From positions 30,024,906 through 30,088,905 of the forward strand of contig OX463818.1 of NCBI GenBank assembly GCA_949825045.1: 64,000 nt of DNA, in the 5' to 3' direction. The translations under genes and the position numbers were made by a program. Origin of the DNA: Argyresthia goedartella. Taxonomy: Eukaryota > Arthropoda > Insecta > Lepidoptera > Argyresthiidae. Below the pieces are notes generated by a model. The model searched no databases and had not been told where the DNA came from. It saw nothing but the letters and a program-made list of their open reading frames with translations. Each line of letters opens with the position of its first letter. Position 1 is the stretch's first letter. Below are positions 1-10,358 of this stretch, piece after piece.

Positions 1-343
1 TTGTGGAGTAGCTTTACTAAACCAGCGTCATCTGATATCTGTTTCTTAGAAAATCACCGCTAGGTAGCGCTAGAAGTATTTTTTTCGCGACTTTTGACCA
101 TTGCAACTTTCGGGTAGGTAGATTTTCTTCATTTGTGCTGCGGAAAGAAGTTGTTAACTAGGTAAATATGCCAAAATCATGTTTTTTCGTATTCTTTTTG
201 TATTTTGTTTGCCTAATGAATCAAAGTTTGGTATGGTAAAATCATACGGTTTGATATATGTTTGTGTGAAATATTGGATAAATAGTTTAGGTACATCCTT
301 TTGTACCTCGGGAGTAAACTCAATTAATAATCCTTGTCCATAC

Positions 344-398
344 AAAAAAAAACGTAGGTGATATTTATCCATATAAATATCACCTACGTTTTTTTTTT
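344..398. repeat. perfect 24-bp hairpin with A/T tails
   Basis: Left arm 344-367 and right arm 374-398 are perfect inverted complements around a 6-base loop. The core is CGTAGGTGATATTTA, and an A-run faces a T-run on the outside. It has the shape of a foldback or MITE tip. No partner element was recognised. Confidence 0.85.
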
Positions 399-772
399 TC
401 AGAATAAAACATGAATGACAGGGAGATTGAAGATTTCTCGAATACCAGTGATGGAGATAGATTTATTTATTATTTATTTAGATGGAGAGATATTTGCTTT
501 CGGCCTCACTCATGGAGAGTCCGCGGCTGAACATCCGCCCTCCCCCCTCCAGGGTTGGGATCAGACCCAAAGGCACGTGGGCCGTATGAAGCGATTTAAG
601 ATTAGATTAGCTGATTAGCCGTTGATATTCGCTTGATCATCGTGGGCTTTGCGGGAAAGCACCCACGCATCGTTTAGATTAAGGAACGGACATTGATTGA
701 CCTGATTGATTGGCTTAGAGTGGTAATGCTAGATCTTATCTCAGGCGCGCCTGATATAAGTTCCAGCAGACT
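399..772. other. non-coding stretch before LINE A
   Basis: No convincing gene. A 67-codon open frame here shows no recognisable domain. An imperfect hairpin with the arms CGTGGG and CCCACG lies at about 640-666. The corresponding stretch in block X copy 2 is 13,249-13,622. Confidence 0.5.
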
Positions 773-826
773 CGTCGCTTGTCGGTAGACCAAGTGAAAG
801 TTGTCCAGAATGATGTCCTCTAACAG
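773..826 (+). repeat. imperfect direct repeat left of LINE A
   Basis: This 54-base segment, with the core CAGAATGATGTCCTCT, recurs with several substitutions at 4,975-5,028 on the far side of LINE A. The same core turns up inside the 753-bp array near 31,210. The two flanks are too different to be a fresh target-site duplication. They may be separate copies of a dispersed repeat. Confidence 0.7.
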
Positions 827-897
827 TCAGTTGCTCGACGCGGAAGTGAGATAACGTCACGATCTGTCAAACGCGCGCTAATAGCTAACAAAACAAA

Positions 898-1827
898 ATG
901 GTGAAATATTTTAAATGTACCACAGCTGTTACTAAGAAAAGTCCGAGCATACAATGTAGTAAGAAGTAAGAATGTGCAAATATTTCTACGGAGCAGCTAA
1001 GTGCAATGGTTGCGACGGATTCCATTGATTGGAAATGTCGGAACTGCACGGGCAATGTGAAACCAAAACGGCTTTCGTGCATTCTACCCGAAGCAGAGGA
1101 GGAGGACAATACCGATAGTGAGCCAATACCAGGGGCTGCGCAAAATAAATTCACACAAAAAATTCTTAGCGACATCCGACGAGAAGTGCGGGAAATCGTT
1201 AGAACGAACGAATACGAAGAAAAAATATCCATGTACGAATCGAATCTTTAAACCGTTGAAAACCAGTGTAAAGACCTGAAACACTCTTATCAAAATCTTA
1301 AACTTAAGAACGACGTGCTAGAACAGAAGATAAACGCAATGGAACAACAACAATTGTCAAATCTTGTTGAAATTTGCGGCGTCAGTGAATCGGAAAACAA
1401 AAACCTGCAAGACATAACCTCCAAGATATGCGTCAAGCTACAACTAAGCTCTGCTGACGTATCTAAAGTATACCGAAAGAGGAAGATGCGTCCTAACGTG
1501 GCCGTATAAGGACCCCCATCGGCGATAGTGGTGGCTCTGAGCGAAGGAATCCGCGAACAGTGGCTATCGAGCTCCAGGAACACATCCATCACTGGCAGGG
1601 ATCTGGGACGCGAGGACAGTACCCGCATCTACATACGTGAGTCACTTACACCTAGTACCGCCTTCTTACTGTAGAAGTCCAAGAAGGACCTCAAAGAGAC
1701 AGGCCCTTGTAAGTTTGTTTGGCTAAAGAATTGAGTAGTCTTAGCAAAAAAAAGCGAGACTTATAAAGCTTACGTCATCAGATCAGAGAGCGATATACAG
1801 AGGCTACAAGAGGTTTTCTTCAAGTGA
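898..1827 (+). pseudogene. LINE A ORF1, five nonsense codons (copy 1)
   Basis: From the ATG at 898 to the TGA at 1,825 there is one uninterrupted reading frame of 310 codons broken only by stops, at 967, 1,249, 1,507, 1,672 and 1,732. No frameshift is needed. The N-terminus has a degenerate PHD-like finger: one Cys pair is partly lost, and the last pair is in the WKCRNC context. A coiled-coil stretch and a C-terminal region like that of LINE E ORF1 follow. ORF1 proteins of such LINEs bind RNA and assemble the retrotransposition particle. Comparison with LINE E suggests a Gln to TAA change at 1,507 and a Trp to TAG change at 1,672, both transitions. The family assignment is solid; function is lost. 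Confidence 0.85.
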
Positions 1828-1891
1828 TTGCTATATTTTTTTAACTAGGTATCTAAATGTGCAATAAGATGCCAACATTTAATAATTAAAA

Positions 1892-4807
1892 ATGGATGAC
1901 ATACTCACATCCATAAGGGAATTTAATTATAACTGTTGGAATGATTTTATACCAAAATCAGACAAGTCAAATTTATTTAATACACTGAGCGTAAACATAC
2001 GATCGCTTATAAAAAACTTTGCGCAACTGGAGCTAATTGTATCAAGCAGTAAAAGTACAATACATGTCATCGTGATCACAGAGGCGAACATCAGCGAGGT
2101 ATGCAAACCTTTATTTAAGCTACCGGGCTACGAGATGCATGCCAATCTTTGACGTGCGAGACAAGGAGAAGGTGTAATTGTGTATATCCATAAAAGTGTA
2201 ACCTTTACAAAATATAAATCGTATTCACGTAGTTTTGAGTGCATAACTGGTGAAGTGTCGACCAAGTGTAACTACGGAATTAACTTGTGTGCGGTTTATA
2301 GACCTCCGGATTTAATTAAGGCTATCTTTATTAAGGAATTAGAATATTTGATTTCAATGTGTCCTAAAAATCTAAACTATGTAATGTTAGGTGATATAAA
2401 CATTGACTTAAAAAAGTCAAACACATTTGTAACACAATACTTAGATTGTTTGTACGGGGCGGGTCTAGAGTGTGATATAACTCAGTTTACACGAGTTGAG
2501 AAGAAACAAACATAATTACAAAGTCATGTATCGATCATATTTTTGTTTGAAATGTCAATAACCATACTGTTCGCACCTCTGTTATCAATAATGCCCTAGC
2601 CGACCATTATATAACAGGCTTCACAATCGTGGATACTATGCCCAAGATAACATGTAACAATTATAATTTATACCAAGCTAGACAGCTCCAAAATTGAAAC
2701 CGAATTAACAAAAATAGATTGGAATATTCCCCTAATGTATAAAATGATATTGTGAACTATATTATAAAACAATTTAATGAGGTTTATGAAAAAAGTAAAA
2801 TCTCTGTAAAAATAAAACTAGGTAAAAGATATCAAGCTCCCTGGCTAAGTGACAGAATCACTTATATGTATAAGAAAAGGGATGAACTCTTATCAATATG
2901 GAAAAAAGATTAAAGTAATCTTAGCAATAGAATTTTGTACAGTAAATATAGAAATAAAACTATCAAACACATCAATAATGTAAAAAATAATTATTATAAA
3001 AAAGAAGAATATCAAAACTTTAGTAACTGCAAAAAAATGTGGCAAATTATTAACAAACTTAGTGGTAAAATTACTGATTCCATAGATAATTTGTTAGTTA
3101 AAACTTTCAAAAATAATATCACAATTTTGGCTGAAAACTTTGCTTGTGAATTTCGTAACAACGTGAAAAAAATCTGTACATATTGTGACACACCGTTACT
3201 GGGGTCTAAAACGTATAACAACTGCCCAGACTTGTCAATGAGAATTAAGATGGCCAGTGATGACGTCATATATTCTATCATTACTCATATGAACGACAAA
3301 AAAAGCCCAGGCATTGATGGTATTAGGGTTAAAGATATAAAAACCATAAAATCAAATATAACACTAGTCATCACCCACCTCATAAATGCTTGCATCAAAA
3401 CGTCACTATTTCCAGATTCACAAAAGTTAGGTATAGTTCGCCCCATACATAAAAAAGGTATTCGCTCAGACGTTAATAACTATAGACCTAAAACTATATT
3501 GCCATGTATTGACAAGATAATCGAAAGATATCTTGGCAATGAAATAAACAAATTTCTTATTCATATTAATATAATCAACAAAAACCAGTATGGATTTCAG
3601 AAAAAACTTAGTACAACACAGCTGTTATCAAAGTTCACTAATGAGGTCAGCAAGTACATGAACAATCGTGAGCATGTACTTGCTGTCTTCATTGACTTTA
3701 GTAAAGCCTTTGACACAATTAATTACGTAACATTATTTTTAAAGCTTGAACAAAATGGTATACAGGGTCCACTAATAAAACTATTTAAAAATTATCACAC
3801 AAATAGGTTTACAACTGTAAGCATAGCTGGTGAATATAGCACAAAATATCCTACTGAGATGGGTGCCGCCTAGGGGTTAATAACTGGGCCCCTGGGGTAT
3901 ATTTTGTAAGTAAACGACATGTGCAATATATTCTCTGAACATGCCTGTTGGTTGCTAACAAAGATATACTAAAAGCACAAGAACAACTGCAACATAACTA
4001 TAATATTCTATGTAACACAAGTGCATATGCACTCGACGTTGGTTTAGTTATTAATTCACAGAAAACTAAACTATTACACATACATTCTCCATACCTAAAA
4101 AACACCATCCACCCCCTTTATAAAGTCTCACACTCATTAATGCTTACATGTAAACCATATAAATTGCAGCTGTGATTCCTTAGAACTAACTAGACAACAC
4201 ATGTACTTAGGGTTGATAATCGACGAACACCTGAACTGGAAACCACATATTGATCATGTATGCAACAACCTTTTTATCTAAAATATGTATACTTAAATAT
4301 AAGCTTCCGTTTAATGTACTTATATTAATGTACCTATCCCTAGCAGAATCTATCATAACTTACGGCCTAAGCAGCTATGGTCGAACCTATAAAACCTATC
4401 TAGACAATATATATAGACTTCAAATTAGAATTTTGAAACTTACACTTCCCAAAAACGCAGGAAACAATCACATAAAAATCGAAAGCGATTTATTTAACTA
4501 CCGTAAAATTTTTAATGTATTTAACTTGTTTGAGATGTTTATTATTTTTGAAGGCTGTGATAAGATCGATTCACTGGTGAGACGGGAGCGACCTAAGCAG
4601 TTGCGTTGTTTGTCAAAAGTGTTGTCAAACTTGTCTACATACACATTACCTAAGTATATCAATGTATACGGTTCTCGAACATGGGAATACCTACTACCAA
4701 TGATACTGAATGAACTACCTACTGCTATACTTGAAAGTCTCTTAATAAATAGGAATAAATGTAAAATTATAATGAAACAATACTTTCTCTCCAATTGTAA
4801 TAATTAG
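1892..4807 (+). pseudogene. LINE A ORF2 endonuclease/reverse transcriptase (copy 1)
   Basis: The ATG at 1,892 opens an AP-endonuclease-like domain with the landmarks NIRSL, ITEAN, YRPP and GDINID, then a linker and the reverse transcriptase (SPGIDG near 3,308, a PIHKKG...NYRP block near 3,450, FIDFSKAFD near 3,691). Stops at 2,150 and 2,513 and several frameshifts break the frame. The segment that should carry the catalytic FADD motif, near 3,900-3,950, is deleted or scrambled. The thumb and C-terminal domain is recognisable to the TAG at 4,805. Both enzymatic halves of target-primed reverse transcription are dead here. Confidence 0.88.
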
Positions 4808-4974
4808 CTATAAGTAACTACTCATTAATTTTATATAACAATACTTGTTTGGTGCGCCACTTCTGACCGCACTTGCCACACATAAACCCTGCGTGGTTTA
4901 AGCGGCAGGTTTTTGTTGTAAGTTTTTTGTATTTTATATGTTTTGGAAAATAAACGAAATAAAAATAAAAAAAC

Positions 4975-5028
4975 CGTCGCTGGTCGAAAGCCCAAGTGAA
5001 AGATGTTCAGAATGATGTCCTCTGACAA
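4975..5028 (+). repeat. imperfect direct repeat right of LINE A
   Basis: Partner of 773-826, sharing the core CAGAATGATGTCCTCT and the sequence AAGTGAAAG before it. It is followed by CAATCCCTTAA, which also follows the motif in the array at 31,200-33,500. Confidence 0.7.
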
Positions 5029-5453
5029 TCCCTTAATAGTTATTTGTGCAACAAGAGAGCATAGTTGGTTTTTGCTGCAAGTGCTTGTTTGAGTCCCAAG
5101 TAAACGAAGGATTCAATATTTGAATCACGAGAGTATCGAGTGATTGTACGTGAGAATCCTGAGTGAGCTCAATGGCACGAGATGCAAATAACTTCGGTCT
5201 AGTGTTTCACATACAACTTTTCATCTCAACAATGAGAACATACGAAATAAGAAAATTTAAAAATACCACATTGAAAAATCAAATAACATTCATTGTATTT
5301 TTTCGTGATAAACTTCAACTAATTTACACTTATAAATATTTCTGTAACTGTATCATATTTATCAACTAGAATGGCTAGGCGATAGAATGAAATATGAAGC
5401 ACCACAATCTGACTTGACATCAGCCAACCCGGCTCCCAAGACTCCGCCCCCAG
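5029..5453. other. spacer between LINE A and LINE B
   Basis: No gene supported. The sequence becomes C-rich from about 5,420, where the 5' leader of LINE B probably begins. The corresponding stretch in copy 2 is about 17,878-18,302. Confidence 0.5.
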
Positions 5454-6572
5454 GTGCTGTCGACACCCCGCCCGCTGCGTGGGAGCAGGTCTCGAGCACA
5501 AAGCAGTCTCCGCCCGCACCACTCCACCACCTTGCGCTGTGTCCAGCTGCCCCGCCCGCTACGTAAGGCCATCCAGTGTCGTTACCAGTTGTCCCCGCCC
5601 CTGCCTCAACCGGTCAGTACTCACACCTCTGCCTACAATCTGCGCTCCTGGGAATTGAATAGTATGACGACGAGACGTACTCCACCGACCGTTGCCGCCG
5701 CGATGACTCACCATCTATCGGAACCGAACTTGAGCGCCAATCCAGATCTAGAGGCGGTTTCTGCCGCGGAGCATATTACTCAACGAAATAAGCATAAAAG
5801 GGGTGATGTTGATTCGCAGGCCCTTCTGGATACTTTTAAGAATGAAATTCTGGTACTATGCAATAGTATTAGGGAGGAACAACAGAGAAATTTTACGTCT
5901 TTGCGCAGTACGGTGGAAGATATAAAAACGCAAAATACCAAATTACAAGAGTTCGCAGAATTTTCTTCCGCAAAATATGATGAAGTTTTAGCTGAAATGA
6001 AAAAAAATGATGCAGAGAGAACTGAAAACCGCAAATACACACAAAGCCTGGAAGAGATAGTCGAATTCTTAGAGCGTCAAAATAGATCCACGAGCGTCGA
6101 AATCAGGAATATTTCTCAACAGTCTGGAGAATCCAAGCAAGACTTAGCCAACTTAGTCATTAAAGTAGGAAAAGCCATAAATATTCCTATCCAGTATTCC
6201 GATATAAAAGATGTGCTTAGGACCAATCCTAAGAAGTCAACAATTAAGCCGATTATTGCCGAATTTATAACAGTCCTGGCCAAGGAAGCTTTACTTACAT
6301 CGGTATAGAAGTATAACGAAGAACACAAGAACGACAAACTAAACACAGAGAATATGAATATTTCTGGCCCGAAAGAAGCTGTGTATATTGCTGAAAACCT
6401 GACGTTTAAAGCTAGAAAACTGTTCTACTTGGCACGAGAATTTCAAACAACTCACAAATACGATTTCTGCTGGACGTCAAATGGAAAAGTCTATCTGCGC
6501 AAAGCACACAAATCTCCCCTTGTGAGGGTTGATTCTGAAGCAGACATTACGAAACTCAAAGAGCAGAATTGA
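5454..6572 (+). pseudogene. LINE B ORF1 with FP25-like domain (copy 1)
   Basis: One frame runs from 5,454 to 6,572 with a single in-frame TAG at 6,306. The likely start is the ATG at 5,664 (MTTRRTPP), because the part before it is low-complexity and C-rich like a leader. Residues after the start form a long charged coiled coil (about 5,800-6,130). The C-terminal 90 residues, with FYLAREF and a block ending in SEADITKLK, resemble the baculovirus FP25-like domain found in many insect LINE ORF1 proteins. It probably acted as an RNA-binding chaperone of the element. Only one nonsense codon separates it from an intact gene. Confidence 0.82.
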
Positions 6573-6835
6573 CTACTACCTGTAAATTTAGATATTACAA
6601 TTAGATTCTGTTTAAAAACCCCGTTACACCTATACAACATTATACTGAGAGTACTCCCATACGTTTTTATTATCTACTGCACACTCACACACTCCAATAA
6701 CTCACCACTCAACAATTCACACATATCAAATCAACAGTCTAAAATATCTATGTTCTTCCCAAACACCCCCCTATGTCCACAATATTTGCGCTACCTATTT
6801 ATAAGCATTAAAAGAGGGCCTTATAAATAAAATAG

Positions 6836-9718
6836 ATGAAGAATCATACTTATTGGGAGCGTTCGAATCTTATCAGTGGAGATGAATGTCTACTACATGT
6901 CGATAACTCCAACACTAGTTTGAGAGTATTCCATATGAACATTCGCAGCGTAAACTGTAATTTGGACAAACTGGCTCTTCTACTTTCTTGTCTAAAACTT
7001 AACTGGGATGTGATAGTTTTTACTGAATGCTGGTTAAGTAAAGCCCCTAACGTTCCCATACTTGATGGATATCTCTCTTATTTCTCTAAGGAAGTAATAA
7101 ACCAGAATGATGGAGTGGTAATTTATATTAGAAATAATATTGAACATAAAATCGAATACCCTGACTTTAAAGATGGAAATACAATATGTTGCTAAATAGG
7201 AAGTAGCTTAGCTATAGTAGCTATTTACCGATCACCCTCACATAATAATATCGATAATTTTTTGAATAGCCTACAAATGACTCTGACTGACCTAGCATCA
7301 ATACCATCAGTGGTTGTTATTGGGGATGTAAACATTGACATCATACCTGAAAACAAGCCCACACTAAACCAAGAAGCTTACCTAAATTTAATATCATCTT
7401 TGGGCTACTCTCCTACCCACCAATTTCCCACCCATGTTAGAAAGTGCCTAGATCATGTACTTCTTAAATCTAGACATAGCTCTAAAACAAAAATCTTAAA
7501 TGCCAGTATAACTGACCACGCCCCCACTCTACTGAATCTGGAGTTAACTATTCAAAGAGTAAAGCCCAAAAATGTATGACTTCACATAAGCGTAATTTAT
7601 GTGAAGTGAATAAATTACGCTTCTGTCAAATCCGATATTGATCAATGTGATTTTTGTTTTAAATGAACCGAATGTTGCTGCAGAACTCTTTGTAACCAAA
7701 ATATCCAACATAATAACGACTCATTCTACCGTCAGAAAAATCCCACGAAAACAACGAACAATAAAGCCATGGATTACACCTGGCCTTCTCAAATGTATAA
7801 GAAATAGAGACCGTTTATACAAGAAATACAAAAAATCACCTAATAATCAAGTTAACAAAATTATTTACACTCGCTACAGAAATTACTGTAATAACCTGCT
7901 AAAGAAACTTAAACGTTCACACGAGAAGGATGAGTTCGAAAAGGAAAAATAAACCCAAGGCCACATGGGAAGTTATTAAAAAGATTATTCATACGTACAA
8001 CAAGTCACCTCCCCCTAGAGAACTAATATATCTGTCACCTGACCCCTTGATTCTCTAAACAAAGTTAACCATTTCTTTGCAAGACTCTCTTGCTAATAAA
8101 ATTCAACATACCTCAAACGATGGTCACCGCAACACTGAATTGCCCTCCCAATCCTTTCTCCAAGATACACAACTAAACACATTTGTAATTCTGAAAGTGG
8201 ATCCAAGATAAATAAAATTATTTTGGATCTACGAAGCGACTCAGCAATAGGCTGGGATAGCATCTCTTCATCTGTTATTAAATCGAGCCATTTTGTTCTT
8301 GCGCCAATTATAACTCACGTGTGCAAACTCTGTCTCTCAAAAGGTGTCTTTCCAACAATTTACAAAAAAGCTCTTGTTCACCCGATTCTCAAATGTGGTG
8401 ACAGAGAGAACATTACAAATTATAGACCTATCTCTGATCTTACTATCATGACTAAAATATAAGAAAAAGTGCTAAATAACCGATTAGTAGGATTCTTAAC
8501 CAAATACGAAATAATTGCTGATAATCAGTATGGATTCTGCAAGAGCAAGTCGACCGAGGATGCCGTTTTGCACTTAACGGAGAAATATCAAGGACTCTAG
8601 ATAAAAAATCTAAGTGCGTTGGCATCTTCCTTGATCTGAAAAAAGTCTTCGACACTATATCAATACCCCTATTAATAAATAAATTAAGTTCTGCTGGTAT
8701 AAGAGTACATGCCCTAGACATTTTCAGAGATTATCTCACCAAACGTACTCAGAGAGTAAAAATAGAGAATTACCTAAGTGATGATATCGCTCTGTCATAC
8801 GGTGTGCCCCAGGGAAGTATCTTGAGCCCCACACTATTTATTTTATACATCAACGATCTGTGCAAACTTTCTATACCTAACTGCAATATTGTCATTTACG
8901 CCGATGATACTGCTCTCCTAATTGAGGGTCAAACCTGGGATAAAGCCAGGATAAACGCAGAGGTATCTCTCGAGGTAGTCATGAAATGGCTCGTCACTAA
9001 CCTTCTTACTCTAAATATTGACAAAACCATGTATATCACCTTTTCACTGACCTCCTCGGGGAAACCACCTCAAGGTTCTTTTAATGTTAGAGTAAACAAT
9101 AATTGCAACTTTAGCAAATTAAGTCACTCAAATTGTTCTTGCCTGACGCTCAATAGAGTAGATAAAGTAAAATACTTAGGGGTAATTATAGATGACACTC
9201 TCTTATGGAAGCCACATATAATTAATTTAACAAGTCGCAACAGAAAGCTCATTTATATCTTCAAAATGCTTAGACCGTCAGCAGACGAAAATGTTTTGTA
9301 TACAGTCTATAATGCTTTGGCCCAGTCAATTATATCTTATTGCATAGCGGCTTGGGGTGGTGCACCAAAAACACTAATTATAAAATTGGAAAGGGCTCAA
9401 AGAGCTGTCCTTAAAGTACTTCTAAGAAAGCTTTTCAGATACCCCACTGAATTACTTTATACTGAGTGCAAAATGCTCTCGGTAAGGCAACTTTTCATCC
9501 AACAGGCTATTCTGAGAACACACACAAATCGCCCATACGATCCTTTGCTACTCCTAAAGCGGAGAAAAGACAGAGTGTTTGAGATAGAAAGCTGTAAAAC
9601 CACTCATGCTCAAAGGCAGCTTTATATCACCGGCCCTCGTCTCTACAACAAAACTAGCAGGGACGTCGAGCTTTATCATCTACCCAAAACCGTCTGCAAA
9701 ACATTAATAAAAAAATAA
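6836..9718 (+). pseudogene. LINE B ORF2 endonuclease/reverse transcriptase (copy 1)
   Basis: The ATG at 6,836 begins the endonuclease: HMNIRS, the catalytic TEC context, YRSP, GDVNID, and the His motif TDHAP near 7,518. There are stops at 7,193 and 7,577, and a frame change near 7,580-7,640 coincides with a pair of nested hairpins. The reverse transcriptase follows, with a NYRPIS block near 8,420, GVPQGSILSPTLF near 8,800 and the catalytic YADD near 8,900. The C-terminal domain is open to the TAA at 9,716. The last 304 codons are uninterrupted. The region 8,100-8,245 differs strongly from copy 2. Confidence 0.88.
7580..7622. repeat. two overlapping alternative hairpins
   Basis: Hairpin 1 pairs 7,580-7,589 with 7,597-7,606. 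Hairpin 2 pairs 7,588-7,599 with 7,611-7,622. Both stems are perfect (10 and 12 bp), and they share the strand around 7,588-7,606, so only one can form at a time. The feature sits exactly where the LINE B ORF2 frame breaks. The copy at about 20,429-20,471 has one loop substitution. Confidence 0.85.
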
Positions 9719-10190
9719 TAGTTCAAAAAAAAATAAAAAAACACGCTTTTATAGCTAACCGAACTAAAAATTAGAAAATAATTTTTAATTTCAGAGAGTT
9801 TATAATACAGTAGTAGAAGATCGAACAATCAATCAGAATTTATCACCTCAAAATAAAATTATAATAAAGTTTAAGTAATTAACAAAAGAATTCAATTCAG
9901 AGTAAACAGCGTGGGGTGCTTGATAAAGTAAATGTAACAACCATTCTATTGGCAACTATCTATGAGAGGAGAGTTATGAAAAGTAGTAAAATGCACCCCA
10001 CGCTTTTTACTCTGAATTCTTTTGTTAATTACTTAAACTTTATTATAATTTTATTTTGAGGTGATAAATTCTGATTGATTGTTCGATCTTCTACTACTGT
10101 ATTATAAACTCTCTGAAATTAAAAATTATTTTCTAATTTTTAGTTCGGTTAGCTATAAAAGCGTGTTTTTTTATTTTTTTTAAACTATTA
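9717..10190. repeat. 474-bp palindrome after LINE B (copy 1)
   Basis: Left arm 9,717-9,919 and right arm 9,992-10,190 are inverted complements. By eye the only differences are a 5-base repeat (AATTC duplicated in the left arm) and a few substitutions. The loop is 72 bases. The left arm begins inside the ORF2 stop codon, so the arms contain LINE B 3' tail sequence. The homology of the 10.2-kb block ends just beyond the right arm. Confidence 0.92.
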
Positions 10191-10202
10191 TTTATTTTTC
10201 AT

Positions 10203-10358
10203 CCCATGTAACCCCTCTTAAGACAAAACACACTATTCCAAAAATGGAGTTAAATGGGGCAACCTTGTTAACCACTCTTTTAAACCATGTCGTCACTTCA
10301 CTAGAAGGTGACATCGACAAATAGTAGGTTGGTGTGGTTATAAACTCCTCCGCACAAA
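10203..10358. other. spacer between palindrome and BEL fragment
   Basis: No recognisable gene. It has no counterpart in block X copy 2, so it marks the point where the duplicated sequences diverge. Confidence 0.5.

Larger units (their letters stand above)
839..4974 (+). mobile_element. LINE A, copy 1 (CR1/Jockey-group, dead)
   Basis: Non-LTR retrotransposon with a zinc-finger and coiled-coil ORF1, then an endonuclease/reverse transcriptase ORF2. Both are interrupted. It is the same family as LINE E (50,897-63,100) and the LINE fragment at 23,605-24,876, as seen from shared ORF1 and ORF2 blocks. The outer limits are approximate and taken from the flanking imperfect direct repeats. The catalytic FADD-type stretch of the RT is missing in this copy. 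Confidence 0.85.
5400..9718 (+). mobile_element. LINE B, copy 1 (Jockey-group, dead)
   Basis: Second, distinct non-LTR retrotransposon of block X. It consists of a C-rich leader, an ORF1 with an FP25-like C-terminal domain, a gap of about 260 bases, and an ORF2 of endonuclease plus YADD reverse transcriptase. The ORF2 stop codon is followed at once by the palindrome at 9,717-10,190, which is made partly of the 3' tail. The 5' limit is approximate. Confidence 0.85.
1..10202 (+). repeat. 10.2-kb duplicated block X, copy 1
   Basis: The sequence from the left edge to about 10,202 recurs in the same orientation at 12,851-23,032. The offset is 12,850 bases at the left, 12,849 after a 1-base deletion near 4,903, and 12,830 after a patch near 8,120-8,245. 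Outside that patch only scattered single-base differences are visible. The block holds a small hairpin, LINE A, LINE B and a palindrome. Homology stops just past the palindrome, where copy 1 runs into BEL/Pao-linked sequence and copy 2 into a Helitron. The left limit of copy 1 lies at or beyond the window edge. It may be a real segmental duplication or an assembly duplication; sequence alone cannot decide. Confidence 0.95.

Noticed and set aside
154..372. 72-codon minus-strand open frame, repeated at 13,004-13,222
   Set aside because: No recognised domain, and the second copy is part of the 10.2-kb duplication, so its conservation is not independent evidence.
415..618. 67-codon open frame, repeated at 13,265
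   Set aside because: Low-complexity and unlike any known protein; duplicated with the block.
773..5028. The imperfect 54-base direct repeats as LINE A target-site duplication
   Set aside because: Too many differences between the two flanks, and the motif occurs elsewhere independently.
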